A stretch of DNA of 64,000 nt from VRUE01 sp963714155 (GTDB lineage Bacteria; Actinomycetota; Thermoleophilia; Solirubrobacterales; 70-9): assembly GCA_963714155.1 (NCBI GenBank), contig OY970236.1:2046001-2110000 (forward strand), written 5' to 3'. The notes beneath the pieces were generated by a model. It had not been told where the DNA came from. It saw nothing but the letters and a program-made list of their open reading frames with translations, and searched no databases. Below are positions 8,408-16,941 of this stretch, in pieces (position 1 is the stretch's first letter; the number at the start of each line of letters is the position of its first letter). Made by a program: the position numbers and the translations under genes.

Positions 8408-9546
8408 CGCCCGGCCCGGTCATCGAGAGCACGAACGGCGGTGGACCCGGCGACCCGGACCACCTCGGCGATCTCAGCGACCCGGCGCCGTCCGTCGGCA
8501 CGTCGCTCGACCTGAACGACGAGGTCGACTCCGCGCTGAACCTGCTCGGCGATTGCCTCATGGGGCAACCCGACTCCCGCCATCAGCGCCAATGTCTCCA
8601 GGCGATTGAGGGCATCGGCAGTCGAGTTGGCGTGAAGGGTCGAGAGCGCCCCCTCGTGGCCGGTATTTAGCGCGGTGAGCAGATCGAGCGCCTCGGGGCC
8701 GCGAACCTCGCCGATCACGATCCGGTCCGGACGCATCCGCAGGGCGTTGCGAAGCAGGTCGCGCACGGTCACCTCGCCCTTCCCCTCGACGCTGGCCGGC
8801 CGACTCTCCAGCCGCACCACGTGGTGCTGTTGCAGGCGCAGCTCGGCCGCATCCTCGATCGTCACGATCCGCTCGGCGGGATCGATGAAGCTGGAGAGCG
8901 CGTTGAGCAAGGTCGTCTTGCCCGCGCCGGTTCCACCGCTGACCAGGATGCTGCGGCGACCAGCAACCGCCGCCTTGAGCAACTCACGCTGACCAAGGCT
9001 GAGGCTGCCGCGTTCGACCAGCTCATCCGGCCCCGGCCGGGAGGCACCAAAGCGCCTGATCGAGAGCGCCGGCCCATCGACTGCAAGCGGTGGAATCACC
9101 ACGTTGACGCGCGAGCCGTCGGCGAGCCTGGCGTCGACCATCGGACTCAGCTCGTCGATCCGGCGGCCCAGCGGGGCGAGGATGCGCTCGATCGCGTTGC
9201 GCAGCTCCTCCTCATCCGGGAAGCGGACGTCGACCGCCTCGATTCGCCCCGCCCGCTCGACGTAGACGCCATCGGCGCCGTTGACCATCACCTCCTCAAC
9301 CGTGGGATCGGCGAGCAGGTCCTCAAGCGGCCCAAGGCCAACGGTGTCGCGGATGATCCTCCTCGCCATCTCGTCCCGGACCGCCGGCCTCAGAAGCGCC
9401 GCCTCCTCGTCCACCAGGGCGCGCACCTCCTCGGGCAGGTCGACCACAGCCGAGCCTCCACTCGCAGCCTCGACCCGCCGTCGCTCGATCAGACGGAAGC
9501 GGAGCTCGTCAGCGAGATCGGCGAGGTGGCGCTCCCTGGCGGACAT
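8404..9546 (-). CDS. tadA: TadA/CpaF-type secretion ATPase
   Basis: A 380-residue hexameric type II/IV secretion ATPase. The P-loop GGTGAGKTT is at about residue 203, followed by a Walker B-like region and the conserved RPDRIVIGEVRGPEALDLL. The N-terminal domain contains DPTVEEVMVNG, typical of CpaF/TadA. It powers Tad pilus assembly at the cytoplasmic membrane. Its start is three bases from the cpaB stop codon and its end overlaps tadB. Confidence 0.93.
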   Translation of the reverse strand: MSARERHLADLADELRFRLIERRRVEAASGGSAVVDLPEEVRALVDEEAALLRPAVRDEMARRIIRDTVGLGPLEDLLADPTVEEVMVNGADGVYVERAGRIEAVDVRFPDEEELRNAIERILAPLGRRIDELSPMVDARLADGSRVNVVIPPLAVDGPALSIRRFGASRPGPDELVERGSLSLGQRELLKAAVAGRRSILVSGGTGAGKTTLLNALSSFIDPAERIVTIEDAAELRLQQHHVVRLESRPASVEGKGEVTVRDLLRNALRMRPDRIVIGEVRGPEALDLLTALNTGHEGALSTLHANSTADALNRLETLALMAGVGLPHEAIAEQVQRGVDLVVQVERRADGRRRVAEIAEVVRVAGSTAVRALDDRAGR

Positions 9547-9549
9547 CGC

Positions 9550-10206
9550 TCAACCTTCGGGCAGCAGCGTCAGCTTGCGGGCAAAGCTTTCGGCGGCGAT
9601 CAGGCGCAGTGCCTGCGGCTTGGTCAGCGCCAGGGTCGCCGCCGCGGTGCCGCCGGGGCCGGGCCCATCGGTCCCCGGGCCGAGCGCCAACAACGGCACG
9701 GCCGACGCCGCCACATAGGTACGCCCGGTGCCGCTGGCGCTCGCTTCGGTGGTGACGACGACGTCGACCTTCACGCCGGGTTCAACCGCGCCAGCCGCAA
9801 GTAGAGCTTCGGCGCCGCTGACCGATATCTCCACCGGGCGCCGGCTCGCACCAAGCGCACTAACCGCGCCACTCTTCTGCCGTGGCGAATGCAGCTGGCT
9901 GGCAACGAGGTAGGAGCCAGGGGCGAGCTCGGCGGTCGGCGCAAGACCGAGCGCTTCCCGCGGGTCCCGCAGCGCTCCGGCGGGCACGAAGCGGACCGGG
10001 ACCCGGCGTGACTCCAGATCGTTGGCGATGTCCTGCGGACGCAGGACCCCGTCCCGATCCAGTCCCTGGCTGGCGATCACGACTTGGCGCAGCGGCCCGT
10101 AACCGCTCGCCACGCGGGAGCCGTAACTGTCAGCGATACCCGCGGCCAGCGCCGCGGTCACCAGCGCAAGGGCTAGAAAGCAGATCGCGCGGGTGCGCCG
10201 GCTCAC
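9550..10206 (-). CDS. cpaB: CpaB/RcpC-like Tad pilus assembly protein with SAF domain
   Basis: 218 residues with an N-terminal membrane anchor (about 8-24) followed by a SAF/RcpC-like region. The segment VIASQGLDRDGVLRPQDIA and the later ELAPGSYLVASQL match the antifreeze-like SAF fold of CpaB. In Tad systems CpaB is a periplasmic or envelope component of unclear mechanism. The start overlaps the upstream histidine kinase stop codon by four bases. Confidence 0.78.
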   Translation of the reverse strand: MSRRTRAICFLALALVTAALAAGIADSYGSRVASGYGPLRQVVIASQGLDRDGVLRPQDIANDLESRRVPVRFVPAGALRDPREALGLAPTAELAPGSYLVASQLHSPRQKSGAVSALGASRRPVEISVSGAEALLAAGAVEPGVKVDVVVTTEASASGTGRTYVAASAVPLLALGPGTDGPGPGGTAAATLALTKPQALRLIAAESFARKLTLLPEG

Positions 10207-10928
10207 GCTGCCAGCCCGCCCTCGGCCTCGACCAGCGGCAGCTCGAGCACTGCCAGTGAGCCGCGCTCCCCGTGGCGGAGCGCAAACCGACCGCCGTGAT
10301 CAGCCGCGACCCGCCGCACCACGCTGAGGCCGTGGCCGCGGTGACGCCGGCCGGAGAGCAGGGCGATCACCTGGGCCGGAGTGTTGCGGCGCGATCGCGG
10401 TCGCATCGCCCGACCCGAGTCGACCACGGCGATCCGCAGGCGCCCCTCACGAATGCGACCGGCGACGACGATCGTCGGCCCGCCGTGCTCGATCGCGTTG
10501 ACGATCAGGTTGTCGAGGGCCTGTCCCAAGGCGCTGCGATCGCCCCTGACCAATGCCGGGCCAGCGTTCCAGCGCAACTCGAGCGACCCCTCGGCCAAGC
10601 GCACCCGGCCCTGCCAGCGAGCGACCGCCGAGCTGGCCAGCGCGGTGGCATCGATCGTGCCAATCGCCGGCGCCAGCGGACCGCCGTTGATCTCTCGGTC
10701 AAGGCGTTCGAGCGCTACCGCGGCGAGCTCGATCGGTTCCTCGGCGGCGCCAGAACCCCCGGACCGCGGTCCCACCGCCAAAGCCACCGCCTGCAACGGG
10801 CGCCGCAGCTCGTGCAGCGCCTCATTGAGGGCGCTGCGGCGCCTGCCGGCACGCAGGCTCTGCGTCGCGACGGCGGCGGCCATCGAGAGGACCGCGGGCC
10901 AGACGGCGATCTGGAACAGCTCGGTCAT
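10203..10928 (-). CDS. Sensor histidine kinase with a single N-terminal membrane helix
   Basis: 241 residues. One hydrophobic helix (about 5-25) is followed by an H-box HELRRPLQAVAL (His41), an N-box DNLIVNAIEHG, a G1 box VVDSGRAM and a G2 box GHGLSVV. The family function is autophosphorylation and phosphotransfer to a response regulator. There is no separate sensory domain, so the input may come from the membrane or from Tad proteins. It overlaps both the upstream regulator and the downstream cpaB by four bases, so the two-component system is built into the Tad operon. Confidence 0.86.
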   Translation of the reverse strand: MTELFQIAVWPAVLSMAAAVATQSLRAGRRRSALNEALHELRRPLQAVALAVGPRSGGSGAAEEPIELAAVALERLDREINGGPLAPAIGTIDATALASSAVARWQGRVRLAEGSLELRWNAGPALVRGDRSALGQALDNLIVNAIEHGGPTIVVAGRIREGRLRIAVVDSGRAMRPRSRRNTPAQVIALLSGRRHRGHGLSVVRRVAADHGGRFALRHGERGSLAVLELPLVEAEGGLAA

Positions 10929-11638
10929 CCGTCAAGGAGCCTGTATCCGTAGCCCCAGCAGTTGACCACGTAGCGCCCGCTCTCCGGGTCGAGTTTGCGC
11001 CGCAGGCGACTCGCGTGTGAATCAAGCGTTCTCGTGCGGGCGGGGCTCCGGTACCCCCACACTGCTTCAAGCAGCTCGCGCTTGGTGAAGACGCGCGAGG
11101 GCTCCCCGGCCAGCACTCTCAGCAAACCGAACTCCTTGTTCGAGAGCGCCACCTCGCGCTCTCCGACCCAGGCCTTGCGCCGCGCTGGGTCAACGACGAT
11201 TTCCCCAACCCGGATCGGCCCTTCGCGTCCGTCCACTCCACGGCGCAACACGGCGCCAATACGAGCGCGCAGCTCAGGGTAGAAGAGCGGCTTGACGAGG
11301 AAATCGTCCGCCCCGGTCTCCAGTCCACGTACCCGGTCCTCGTCAGAACCGTGACCGGTGAGGACGATCACCGGCAGGCCGGGATCGAAGCGCGAGGTGA
11401 CCCCGTCGGCGCCGCGGATCTCCCGCAACACGTCGAGCCCTGAGGCATCGGGCAGCGAGAGGTCGAGCAGCAACAGATCGGGGTGGTTGTAGCGGCAGAG
11501 TCGCAGCGCGTCGGAAGCACTCGGCGCCGGCAGGACCCCGAAGCGATCGGCGACGAGGTTGTCGCAGAGCAGCTCGAGGGTCGGAGCGTCGTCCTCGCAG
11601 ACGACCAGGTTGGCGATCTCACGTCGCTGGGGAAGCAT
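10925..11638 (-). CDS. OmpR/PhoB-family response regulator
   Basis: 237 residues. The receiver domain contains acidic residues CEDD, the phospho-acceptor in LLLLDLSLPD, the Thr in VIVLTGHG and the Lys in FLVKPL. The C-terminal winged helix (about 145-235) includes LSNKEFGLLRVLAGEPSRVF and WGYGYRLLDG. It pairs with the overlapping histidine kinase and probably controls this operon or surface-structure genes (inference). Confidence 0.9.
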   Translation of the reverse strand: MLPQRREIANLVVCEDDAPTLELLCDNLVADRFGVLPAPSASDALRLCRYNHPDLLLLDLSLPDASGLDVLREIRGADGVTSRFDPGLPVIVLTGHGSDEDRVRGLETGADDFLVKPLFYPELRARIGAVLRRGVDGREGPIRVGEIVVDPARRKAWVGEREVALSNKEFGLLRVLAGEPSRVFTKRELLEAVWGYRSPARTRTLDSHASRLRRKLDPESGRYVVNCWGYGYRLLDG

Positions 11639-11646
11639 TGGCGGTT

Positions 11647-11988
11647 CTAAGGCCCGCCCGGAAGGATTTCTCCCCCCTCACGAGCCGGCAGCTCCAAGAC
11701 CGCCACGGACCGCCTGCAAAATGCGAGACGCCGCGGTGGCAGGGCGCGGCGGACCAAGACCACCTCCCCACGCTCGTCGAGGAAATAGAGGTCGAGCCGG
11801 AAACGCATGCCAAACGTGTGGACGCTCGAGCAGCGTGGGATCAGCAGGCCCGGGCCAGCCCGGGGGCGGTCGAGGTGGGCAAGGCCCAGCAGCCGCGAGC
11901 GCCGGTCGCTGGCGACGCGGACCTCGTGGCCCAAAACAGTTGCGATCGGCAGGCGGCGAAGACGTGAAGCGAGCGGCGCGTCGGGCAT
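11647..11988 (-). CDS. DUF192 family protein
   Basis: 113 residues with the family pattern RSRLLGLAHLDRPRAGPGLL, then SVHTFGMRFRLDLYFLDERG. DUF192 proteins are small beta-barrel proteins of unknown role, often next to secretion or pilus genes in actinobacteria. The stop codon is 8 bp before the response regulator, so it is the first gene of the Tad operon. Its ATG is only 13 bp from the ATG of the divergent kinase, with no room for a leader. Confidence 0.8.
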   Translation of the reverse strand: MPDAPLASRLRRLPIATVLGHEVRVASDRRSRLLGLAHLDRPRAGPGLLIPRCSSVHTFGMRFRLDLYFLDERGEVVLVRRALPPRRLAFCRRSVAVLELPAREGGEILPGGP

Positions 11989-12001
11989 CTAGCCTCTGTC
12001 A

Positions 12002-12934
12002 ATGCCAGCCGGCGGCAAAGTCACCGTCTTCGGACCGCACCCGATGCTCGCGATCACGGTCGAGGCGCTGACCAGCGAGGGCGGCGACGACATCCATTTG
12101 CACGCGGCCGGGCAAGGCGTCTGGGTGGCGCGGATGGCGGCCGAGCTCGGCGCCAGCCCGATCCTCTGCGGCTTCATCGGCGGCGAGAGCGGTGCCGTGC
12201 TGCGGCCGCTGCTGGAGCAGATGGAGGTCGAGATGCGCCTGGTCGAGACCGCCGAGGGGAGCGGCGCCTACGTCCACGACCGCCGCAGCGGCGAGCGCGT
12301 GCCGGTCGCCCAGAGTGCCTCGATGCCACCGTCCCGCCACGAGATCGACGAGCTCTTCTCAACCACCGTCGCCGCGGCGCTCGACTCGGAGGTGCTGGCA
12401 CTTTGCGGCCCCTACCCCGGTGAGGCGCTGCCGCTGGAGATCTACGGCAACCTGGTCGCCGACGTCAAGGCGAACGGCACGCCGGTGATCGTCGATCTCT
12501 CGCGGCCACGGCTCGACAGCGCCCTCGAGGGCGGGCCCGACCTGGTCAAGATCAACGACTGGGAGCTGGCCGGCTACATCGAGGGCCCGGTCGACACCGA
12601 GGAGCGCATGCGGGCGGCGGTGCAGAAGCTGATCGACGCCGGTGCCGGTGCCGTGATCATCACCCGCGCCGAGGAGCCGGCGATGGTCGTGCGCGGCGAG
12701 GAGGCCTGGGAGCTGGTCCCACCCCGCTTCGAGCGCGGCTCGCGCGAGGGCTGCGGCGACTCGATGATGGGCGGGCTAGCAGCGTGCATGGCTGCTGGCC
12801 TGGACTGGGAAGAGACGCTGCGCACCAGTGCTGCGGCCGGTGCCGCCAACTTCCTCCGCGCCGGCCTCGGCAGCGGCTCGCGCGCCGTGATCGAAGACCT
12901 CGCCGCCAAGGTCGAGTTGCGGCGACTCACCTGA
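12002..12934 (+). CDS. PfkB-family carbohydrate kinase
   Basis: 310 residues. N-terminal VTVFGPHPML replaces the usual VxGxxxxD start, and HAAGQGVWVARMAAELGA is the first PfkB signature. The C-terminal signature reads GSREGCGDSMMGGLAAC, in which GCGD replaces the usual GAGD anion hole and catalytic-base motif while keeping the aspartate. Closest in layout to 1-phosphofructokinase or tagatose-6-phosphate kinases; the substrate cannot be told. TAGCCT at 11990-11995 could be the -10 of a leaderless transcript. Confidence 0.82.
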   Translation: MPAGGKVTVFGPHPMLAITVEALTSEGGDDIHLHAAGQGVWVARMAAELGASPILCGFIGGESGAVLRPLLEQMEVEMRLVETAEGSGAYVHDRRSGERVPVAQSASMPPSRHEIDELFSTTVAAALDSEVLALCGPYPGEALPLEIYGNLVADVKANGTPVIVDLSRPRLDSALEGGPDLVKINDWELAGYIEGPVDTEERMRAAVQKLIDAGAGAVIITRAEEPAMVVRGEEAWELVPPRFERGSREGCGDSMMGGLAACMAAGLDWEETLRTSAAAGAANFLRAGLGSGSRAVIEDLAAKVELRRLT

Positions 12935-12946
12935 CACGTCGCACAT

Positions 12947-13019
12947 GGGCGCGGGGTGCCATCTGTCAAACGCTCGGCAGGAGCCTCGCTGGAGTGTTTG
13001 ACAGAGGCACCCCGCGCCC
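12947..13019. repeat. Long intergenic inverted repeat between convergent genes
   Basis: GGGCGCGGGGTGCC (12947-12960) pairs perfectly with 13006-13019, and CTGTCAAAC (12963-12971) with GTTTGACAG (12996-13004). The helix extends a few more pairs across a G-T. The loop is about 16 nt. It lies between the convergent kinase and phosphatase genes. There is no T-run on either side, so it is not a canonical intrinsic terminator, though it could stop both transcripts. It may be a dispersed palindromic repeat. Confidence 0.7.
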
Positions 13020-13045
13020 TTCACCGCCGTATCAGCATGCGACCG

Positions 13046-13777
13046 TTAGATGTCTGGGCCGAATGGGAGATCCAGCTCGTGGCCGTCGACGACGGCCCGC
13101 GGTGCAACGTTGCGCATCCACTCGAGATGCGGGGCGACCGCGTCGATCTCGGCCAAGCGCGCAAAAGCTTCCCTCATGTGCAGTGGCCGGCCGCCGTGCG
13201 AGGAATGGGCGTCGCTGCTCAGTACGTGGACGAGACCCTGTTCGGCCAGCATTCGCATGCCGTCGGCGAAGCGCTCGCGCAGGAAGAAGTCCGCAGTTGC
13301 CTGTACCAGCGCGCCGTTGGCAATCAGGACTGCGATCCGCTCGTACATGTCGGCCGAGAGGTGGCGCTCGGGGTGGGCGATCAGGGTGCGGTGGCCGCGC
13401 TCGGCGAGATAGGCGACGCGAGCGATCAGCGTGTCACTGAGCGGCCCCGGCGCCGGCTCGAGCAGGATCCAGCGGCCGCCGCCGAGCGCGACCCGGCCCA
13501 ACTCCTCCTCGCTCAGTCCCTCGACCGCGGTCTCCGCCACCTCGCCCCCCTGCAGGACCTCCACCGGCAGGCCTTCATCCCGCAGTGCGTCATTGAGCTC
13601 CTCGACCCGTCCGGCGATCTGCTCGATCCGTACGTCGTGGTCGTGGCGGATGTGCGGCGTCGCGCAGACCCGCTCGATGCCATCGCCCGCCGCCTGGCGC
13701 GCCAGCGCCAAGCTGTCGGCGAGATCGAGTGAGCCGTCGTCGACTCCGGGCAGGATGTGGCAGTGCAGGTCGATCAC
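13046..13777 (-). CDS. CpsB/CapC-type PHP-fold tyrosine phosphatase
   Basis: 243 residues starting MIDLHCHILPGVDDG, the metal-binding HxH motif of PHP-family phosphatases such as YwqE/CpsB. Further metal ligands are in CATPHIRHDHDV, LIAHPERH and VLSSDAHSSHG. These enzymes dephosphorylate tyrosine kinases that control capsule or exopolysaccharide export. No capsule genes are visible nearby, so the partner is unknown. Confidence 0.88.
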   Translation of the reverse strand: MIDLHCHILPGVDDGSLDLADSLALARQAAGDGIERVCATPHIRHDHDVRIEQIAGRVEELNDALRDEGLPVEVLQGGEVAETAVEGLSEEELGRVALGGGRWILLEPAPGPLSDTLIARVAYLAERGHRTLIAHPERHLSADMYERIAVLIANGALVQATADFFLRERFADGMRMLAEQGLVHVLSSDAHSSHGGRPLHMREAFARLAEIDAVAPHLEWMRNVAPRAVVDGHELDLPFGPDI

Positions 13778-13931
13778 GGTGCGCCCCGCTCAGCGTAGTC
13801 GTCGCGGCCGTCGCCCTCCCGAGGTGCAAACGCTCTTTCAAGGGCGGGCAGACGAGGGCATCGGACTACGATGATCGGCATGATCCAGCACCTGCTCCCG
13901 CTGGGCTGGCGCGAGCAGTTGGCTTCAACTC

Positions 13932-14399
13932 ATGGATAAGAAAACGACCCGCCGAGGGAACTACGAGTCTGGCTCCGATTACGTACTCGAGTACGGGGAG
14001 CTTCGCTTCGCCTTCAACGAGGAGGACTTCGGCCAGCGGGTCGAGCAAGCCGCGGTCAAACTCGGCTTCGTCGATCAGGGGCTGAGCCAGGAGGAGCTGG
14101 ACGACCTGCTCGATCTCGCCGTCAGCGGCGAGATCGCCGAGCCCAGCTCACGCCTCGGCGAACACATCAACGAGAACTGGGACGACCTCGTCGGCCCCGC
14201 CAACCGCAGCCTCGTGCACTGGCTGCGCCGCCTCGTCTTCCGTGGCGCCTGGCTCGACCAGCGGGTCAAGGAGGGTGAGCTCGACGTCGTCTTCGATGAG
14301 CGCAACCAGACCTTCGGCTACGTGCAGCCGGACCGCAGCTCGGAGCTGATCGAGCTCTCCAAAGAGCCGAGCTGGCGCCGCATCGCCTACCGGCGCTAG
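13932..14399 (+). CDS. Conserved hypothetical protein, acidic, alpha-helical
   Basis: 155 residues from ATG 13932. I do not recognise a family. The sequence has no signal peptide or membrane segment and is rich in acidic and aromatic residues (FNEEDFGQRVEQAAVKLGF, HINENWDDLVGP). The open frame uses GC-rich third positions consistent with real coding. It is convergent with the Rho-like gene, 6 bp between stop codons. Confidence 0.68.
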   Translation: MDKKTTRRGNYESGSDYVLEYGELRFAFNEEDFGQRVEQAAVKLGFVDQGLSQEELDDLLDLAVSGEIAEPSSRLGEHINENWDDLVGPANRSLVHWLRRLVFRGAWLDQRVKEGELDVVFDERNQTFGYVQPDRSSELIELSKEPSWRRIAYRR

Positions 14400-14405
14400 A
14401 GCCCG

Positions 14406-15236
14406 CTACTGCTGTCGCTCTAGGGCGGCCACTACGGTGAGTGAGCCGCTGCCGGAAGCCAGATTCAGGCCGCCGTCGAAGATCTCTCTGGCTGCGTCGG
14501 CGTCATCGAGCCTTGTCAGTGAATCGACCAGGAGGATGATCGCTTCGCCTCCCTCAGCGCGGCGGACGGCCTGGGCGAGAGCGTCGCCGGCATGGCGCGC
14601 CTGGGCAGCGACGACCAGCTCGGCGTCGGGGGCCTCGCGCTTCCAGTCGGCGAGCTCCTCGGGACTTGGGTCGATCAGCAGGGCGATCGGATCCGGGCCC
14701 TCGGAGGCACCGGCCAGCTCGCCGGCGATCTCGCGCAACAGCGACGTGCAGACTCCGCGGCTCTCTCCGTAGACAAGCGCCTGACGACCGGGCGGCGGCA
14801 ACAGTAGATCCTGAACGCGCAGGCCCTTGCTCTTGCGGCCAAAACGACGGCGGCGCCGTTTGCGTTTGGGACGGGACACGCCCTCGGCGACATCGGCAGT
14901 TTGCGGCGCCTGTGCAGCGGGTGCCTTCGCTGGCTCGGACGGTGCCTGGGGCTCGGCTGCGGGTTCGACCTTGGGAGAATCGGCTGCGGGCTCTTTCTTC
15001 GCCGGCCGCTCGCGACCCCCTGAGCGCTCGCGGCGCTGTCGCGGCGGGCGGTCGCGTGGTGCGCGCTCGCGCGGCGGTCGCTCGCCACGGGGTTTCTCGC
15101 TCGTCGCCGGCTTGCCGTCGCCGAGCTTCTCGATCAGGTCCTCGCGGCGCAGCATGCGATAGCCAGGCACGCCGGCATCGGCGGCGAGGGAGTGCAGCTC
15201 GGCGAGGTGCTTGGACTCAAGTTCTGTCTTATTCAT
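14406..15236 (-). CDS. Rho-factor paralogue with degenerate ATP-binding site
   Basis: Start at ATG 15236 (MNKTELESKHLAELHSLA). Residues 1-40 match the Rho N-terminal helical domain, including GYRMLRREDLIEKL. Then comes a long Arg/Pro/Ala-rich linker (about 45-145), typical of actinobacterial Rho, and a shortened motor-like domain with LLLPPPGRQALVYGESRG where Rho has the P-loop GxxKxGKT. The Walker B-like segment IILLVDSLTRL is kept. At 276 residues it is far shorter than Rho, and the RNA-binding OSB (S1-like) domain appears missing. ATP hydrolysis looks unlikely; a regulatory or decoy role is inference. It follows glpD by 13 bp. Confidence 0.72.
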   Translation of the reverse strand: MNKTELESKHLAELHSLAADAGVPGYRMLRREDLIEKLGDGKPATSEKPRGERPPRERAPRDRPPRQRRERSGGRERPAKKEPAADSPKVEPAAEPQAPSEPAKAPAAQAPQTADVAEGVSRPKRKRRRRRFGRKSKGLRVQDLLLPPPGRQALVYGESRGVCTSLLREIAGELAGASEGPDPIALLIDPSPEELADWKREAPDAELVVAAQARHAGDALAQAVRRAEGGEAIILLVDSLTRLDDADAAREIFDGGLNLASGSGSLTVVAALERQQ

Positions 15237-15249
15237 GAAGTCCGGCAGG

Positions 15250-16941
15250 TTATTGCAGCGACTCGACGGGTGAGCCGGCGGGGTCGTTGCCAGCGGCTGC
15301 CGCCGCGGCCGGCCAGGCCTCGGCGGCGCGCTTGACGTCGCGTCGCGACCAGTCCAGCTCGCCCCCCATCGCTGCCGCGACAGCACTGGCCGCGGCTCCG
15401 TCGCGCAGCTGCGGCGCGGCGAGCAGACCGAGACGGGTGCGCCGCAACAGCACGTCGGCGACCGTGCGGGCCTGCTCGTGGCGGGCGGCGATCACAGCCT
15501 CGGCGAGGAGGTCGGGACGGCCGGGCACGATCGGCTCGGCCAGCTTCGCGTCTTGGCGCGCCAGGGCGAGCACTTTGCGCGCCGCGTGCCCATAGCGAAA
15601 GGCAAGCTGCTCGAGCGCCTCCTCCCCCACCCCGGCCGGCGCTTCGAGATCGTCTGGACGCGCCTCCATGCCGAGCGGGATCTCCGCCGTGTGGCAGGGC
15701 GCCTCGCGGCCCTCGCGCTCGACCAGGCGATCGACCGTCTGCTTGGCCATGCGGCGCCAGGTGGTCAGCTTGCCGCCGGTGATCGTCAGCATCCCCGAGG
15801 AGGTCTCATAGAGCTCGGCCTTGCGCGAGATGTCGACCGACTTCTTCGGATCGCCGGTGGCGATCAGCGGCCGCACGCCGGCGTAAGCGCCGACCAGGTC
15901 GCCCGCCGCGAGCGAGACGCCGAAGAACTCGTTGGCCGCATCGAGCAGGTAGGCGACGTCATCGCCGCCGGGCCGCGGATGGTCGATGTCGCCCTCGAAG
16001 TCGTTGTCGGTGGTGCCGATCAGGGTGCGCCCGTACCAAGGCAGCGCAAAGATCGCCCGTCCCTCGCCGGCGGGCACGATGCAGGCGGCGGAACCGGTCG
16101 AGAGCTTGTCGCGGTCGACCAGCACGTGGGTGCCACGGCTGGGTGAGATCCGGGGCACGTCCTCCTCCTCGATCGTCTCCTCGGGGCGAATGCGGTCGGC
16201 GAAGACGCCGGTGGCGTTGATCACGTTGTCGGCCCGCACCTCGATCCGCTCGCCCGAGCCGGCCTCGACGAAGGCGACGCCGGCGGCGCGGCCGTTGTCG
16301 GCGAGCACCTCGACCACCTCGGCGCCGTTCAGCATCACGGCGCCGAAGCGCTCGGCCTCGCCCAGCACGGTCAAGGTGAGGCGCACGTCGTCGGTCTGGC
16401 AGTCGTAGAAGAGGTAGGCGTTCTTGGGGTCGCGCGGCTCCAGCGCCGGGACGAGTTGCAGCACCTCGTCGCGGTCGATCGTGCGGTGGCGGTCGGGCGA
16501 CCAGTAGTAGTCCTCGTCGGCTTCCTTGGAAGAGCGCATCTCGCGACGGCTGCGACCGACCCGTGTCGTCGCCATCACGTCGTACATGTTGAGCCCGATC
16601 CCGAGGCCGCGCTGGCGGCGCTCGTCGGGGAAGGAGGGGACGAGGAAGGGCGTCGGGTAGACCAGATGCGGCGCCAGCTGCACCATCAGCTGGCGCTCGA
16701 GCAGGGCCTCGCGGACCAGGCCGAGGTCGAGGTTCTGCAGGTAGCGCAGGCCGCCGTGGACCATCTTCGAGGAGCGGCTGGAGGTGCCTTCGGCGTAGTC
16801 GCCTCGCTCCAGCAGGGCGACCGAGTAGCCGCGTGAGGCGGCGTCGAGGGCGACGCCGGCGCCGGTGATGCCGCCGCCGATGACGACGACCTCGAAGTGT
16901 TCGCTGGCGATCGCCTCGATCGCTGTCGCGCGCGCCAGCAT
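15250..16941 (-). CDS. glpD: Aerobic glycerol-3-phosphate dehydrogenase
   Basis: 563 residues. The FAD-binding GxGxxG motif is VVIGGGITGAGVALDAASRG near residue 20, followed by TSSRSSKMVHGGLRYL, highly characteristic of GlpD. C-terminal DAO_C-like helices are present. It oxidises glycerol-3-phosphate to dihydroxyacetone phosphate, passing electrons to quinone at the membrane. Length agrees with the family. The start overlaps the nitroreductase stop codon (TGATG). Confidence 0.94.
   Translation of the reverse strand: MLARATAIEAIASEHFEVVVIGGGITGAGVALDAASRGYSVALLERGDYAEGTSSRSSKMVHGGLRYLQNLDLGLVREALLERQLMVQLAPHLVYPTPFLVPSFPDERRQRGLGIGLNMYDVMATTRVGRSRREMRSSKEADEDYYWSPDRHRTIDRDEVLQLVPALEPRDPKNAYLFYDCQTDDVRLTLTVLGEAERFGAVMLNGAEVVEVLADNGRAAGVAFVEAGSGERIEVRADNVINATGVFADRIRPEETIEEEDVPRISPSRGTHVLVDRDKLSTGSAACIVPAGEGRAIFALPWYGRTLIGTTDNDFEGDIDHPRPGGDDVAYLLDAANEFFGVSLAAGDLVGAYAGVRPLIATGDPKKSVDISRKAELYETSSGMLTITGGKLTTWRRMAKQTVDRLVEREGREAPCHTAEIPLGMEARPDDLEAPAGVGEEALEQLAFRYGHAARKVLALARQDAKLAEPIVPGRPDLLAEAVIAARHEQARTVADVLLRRTRLGLLAAPQLRDGAAASAVAAAMGGELDWSRRDVKRAAEAWPAAAAAAGNDPAGSPVESLQ

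Noticed and set aside
12947..13019. Inverted repeat read as a CRISPR-like or attachment site
   Set aside because: Only one copy, with no spacer pattern and no direct duplication at its ends.
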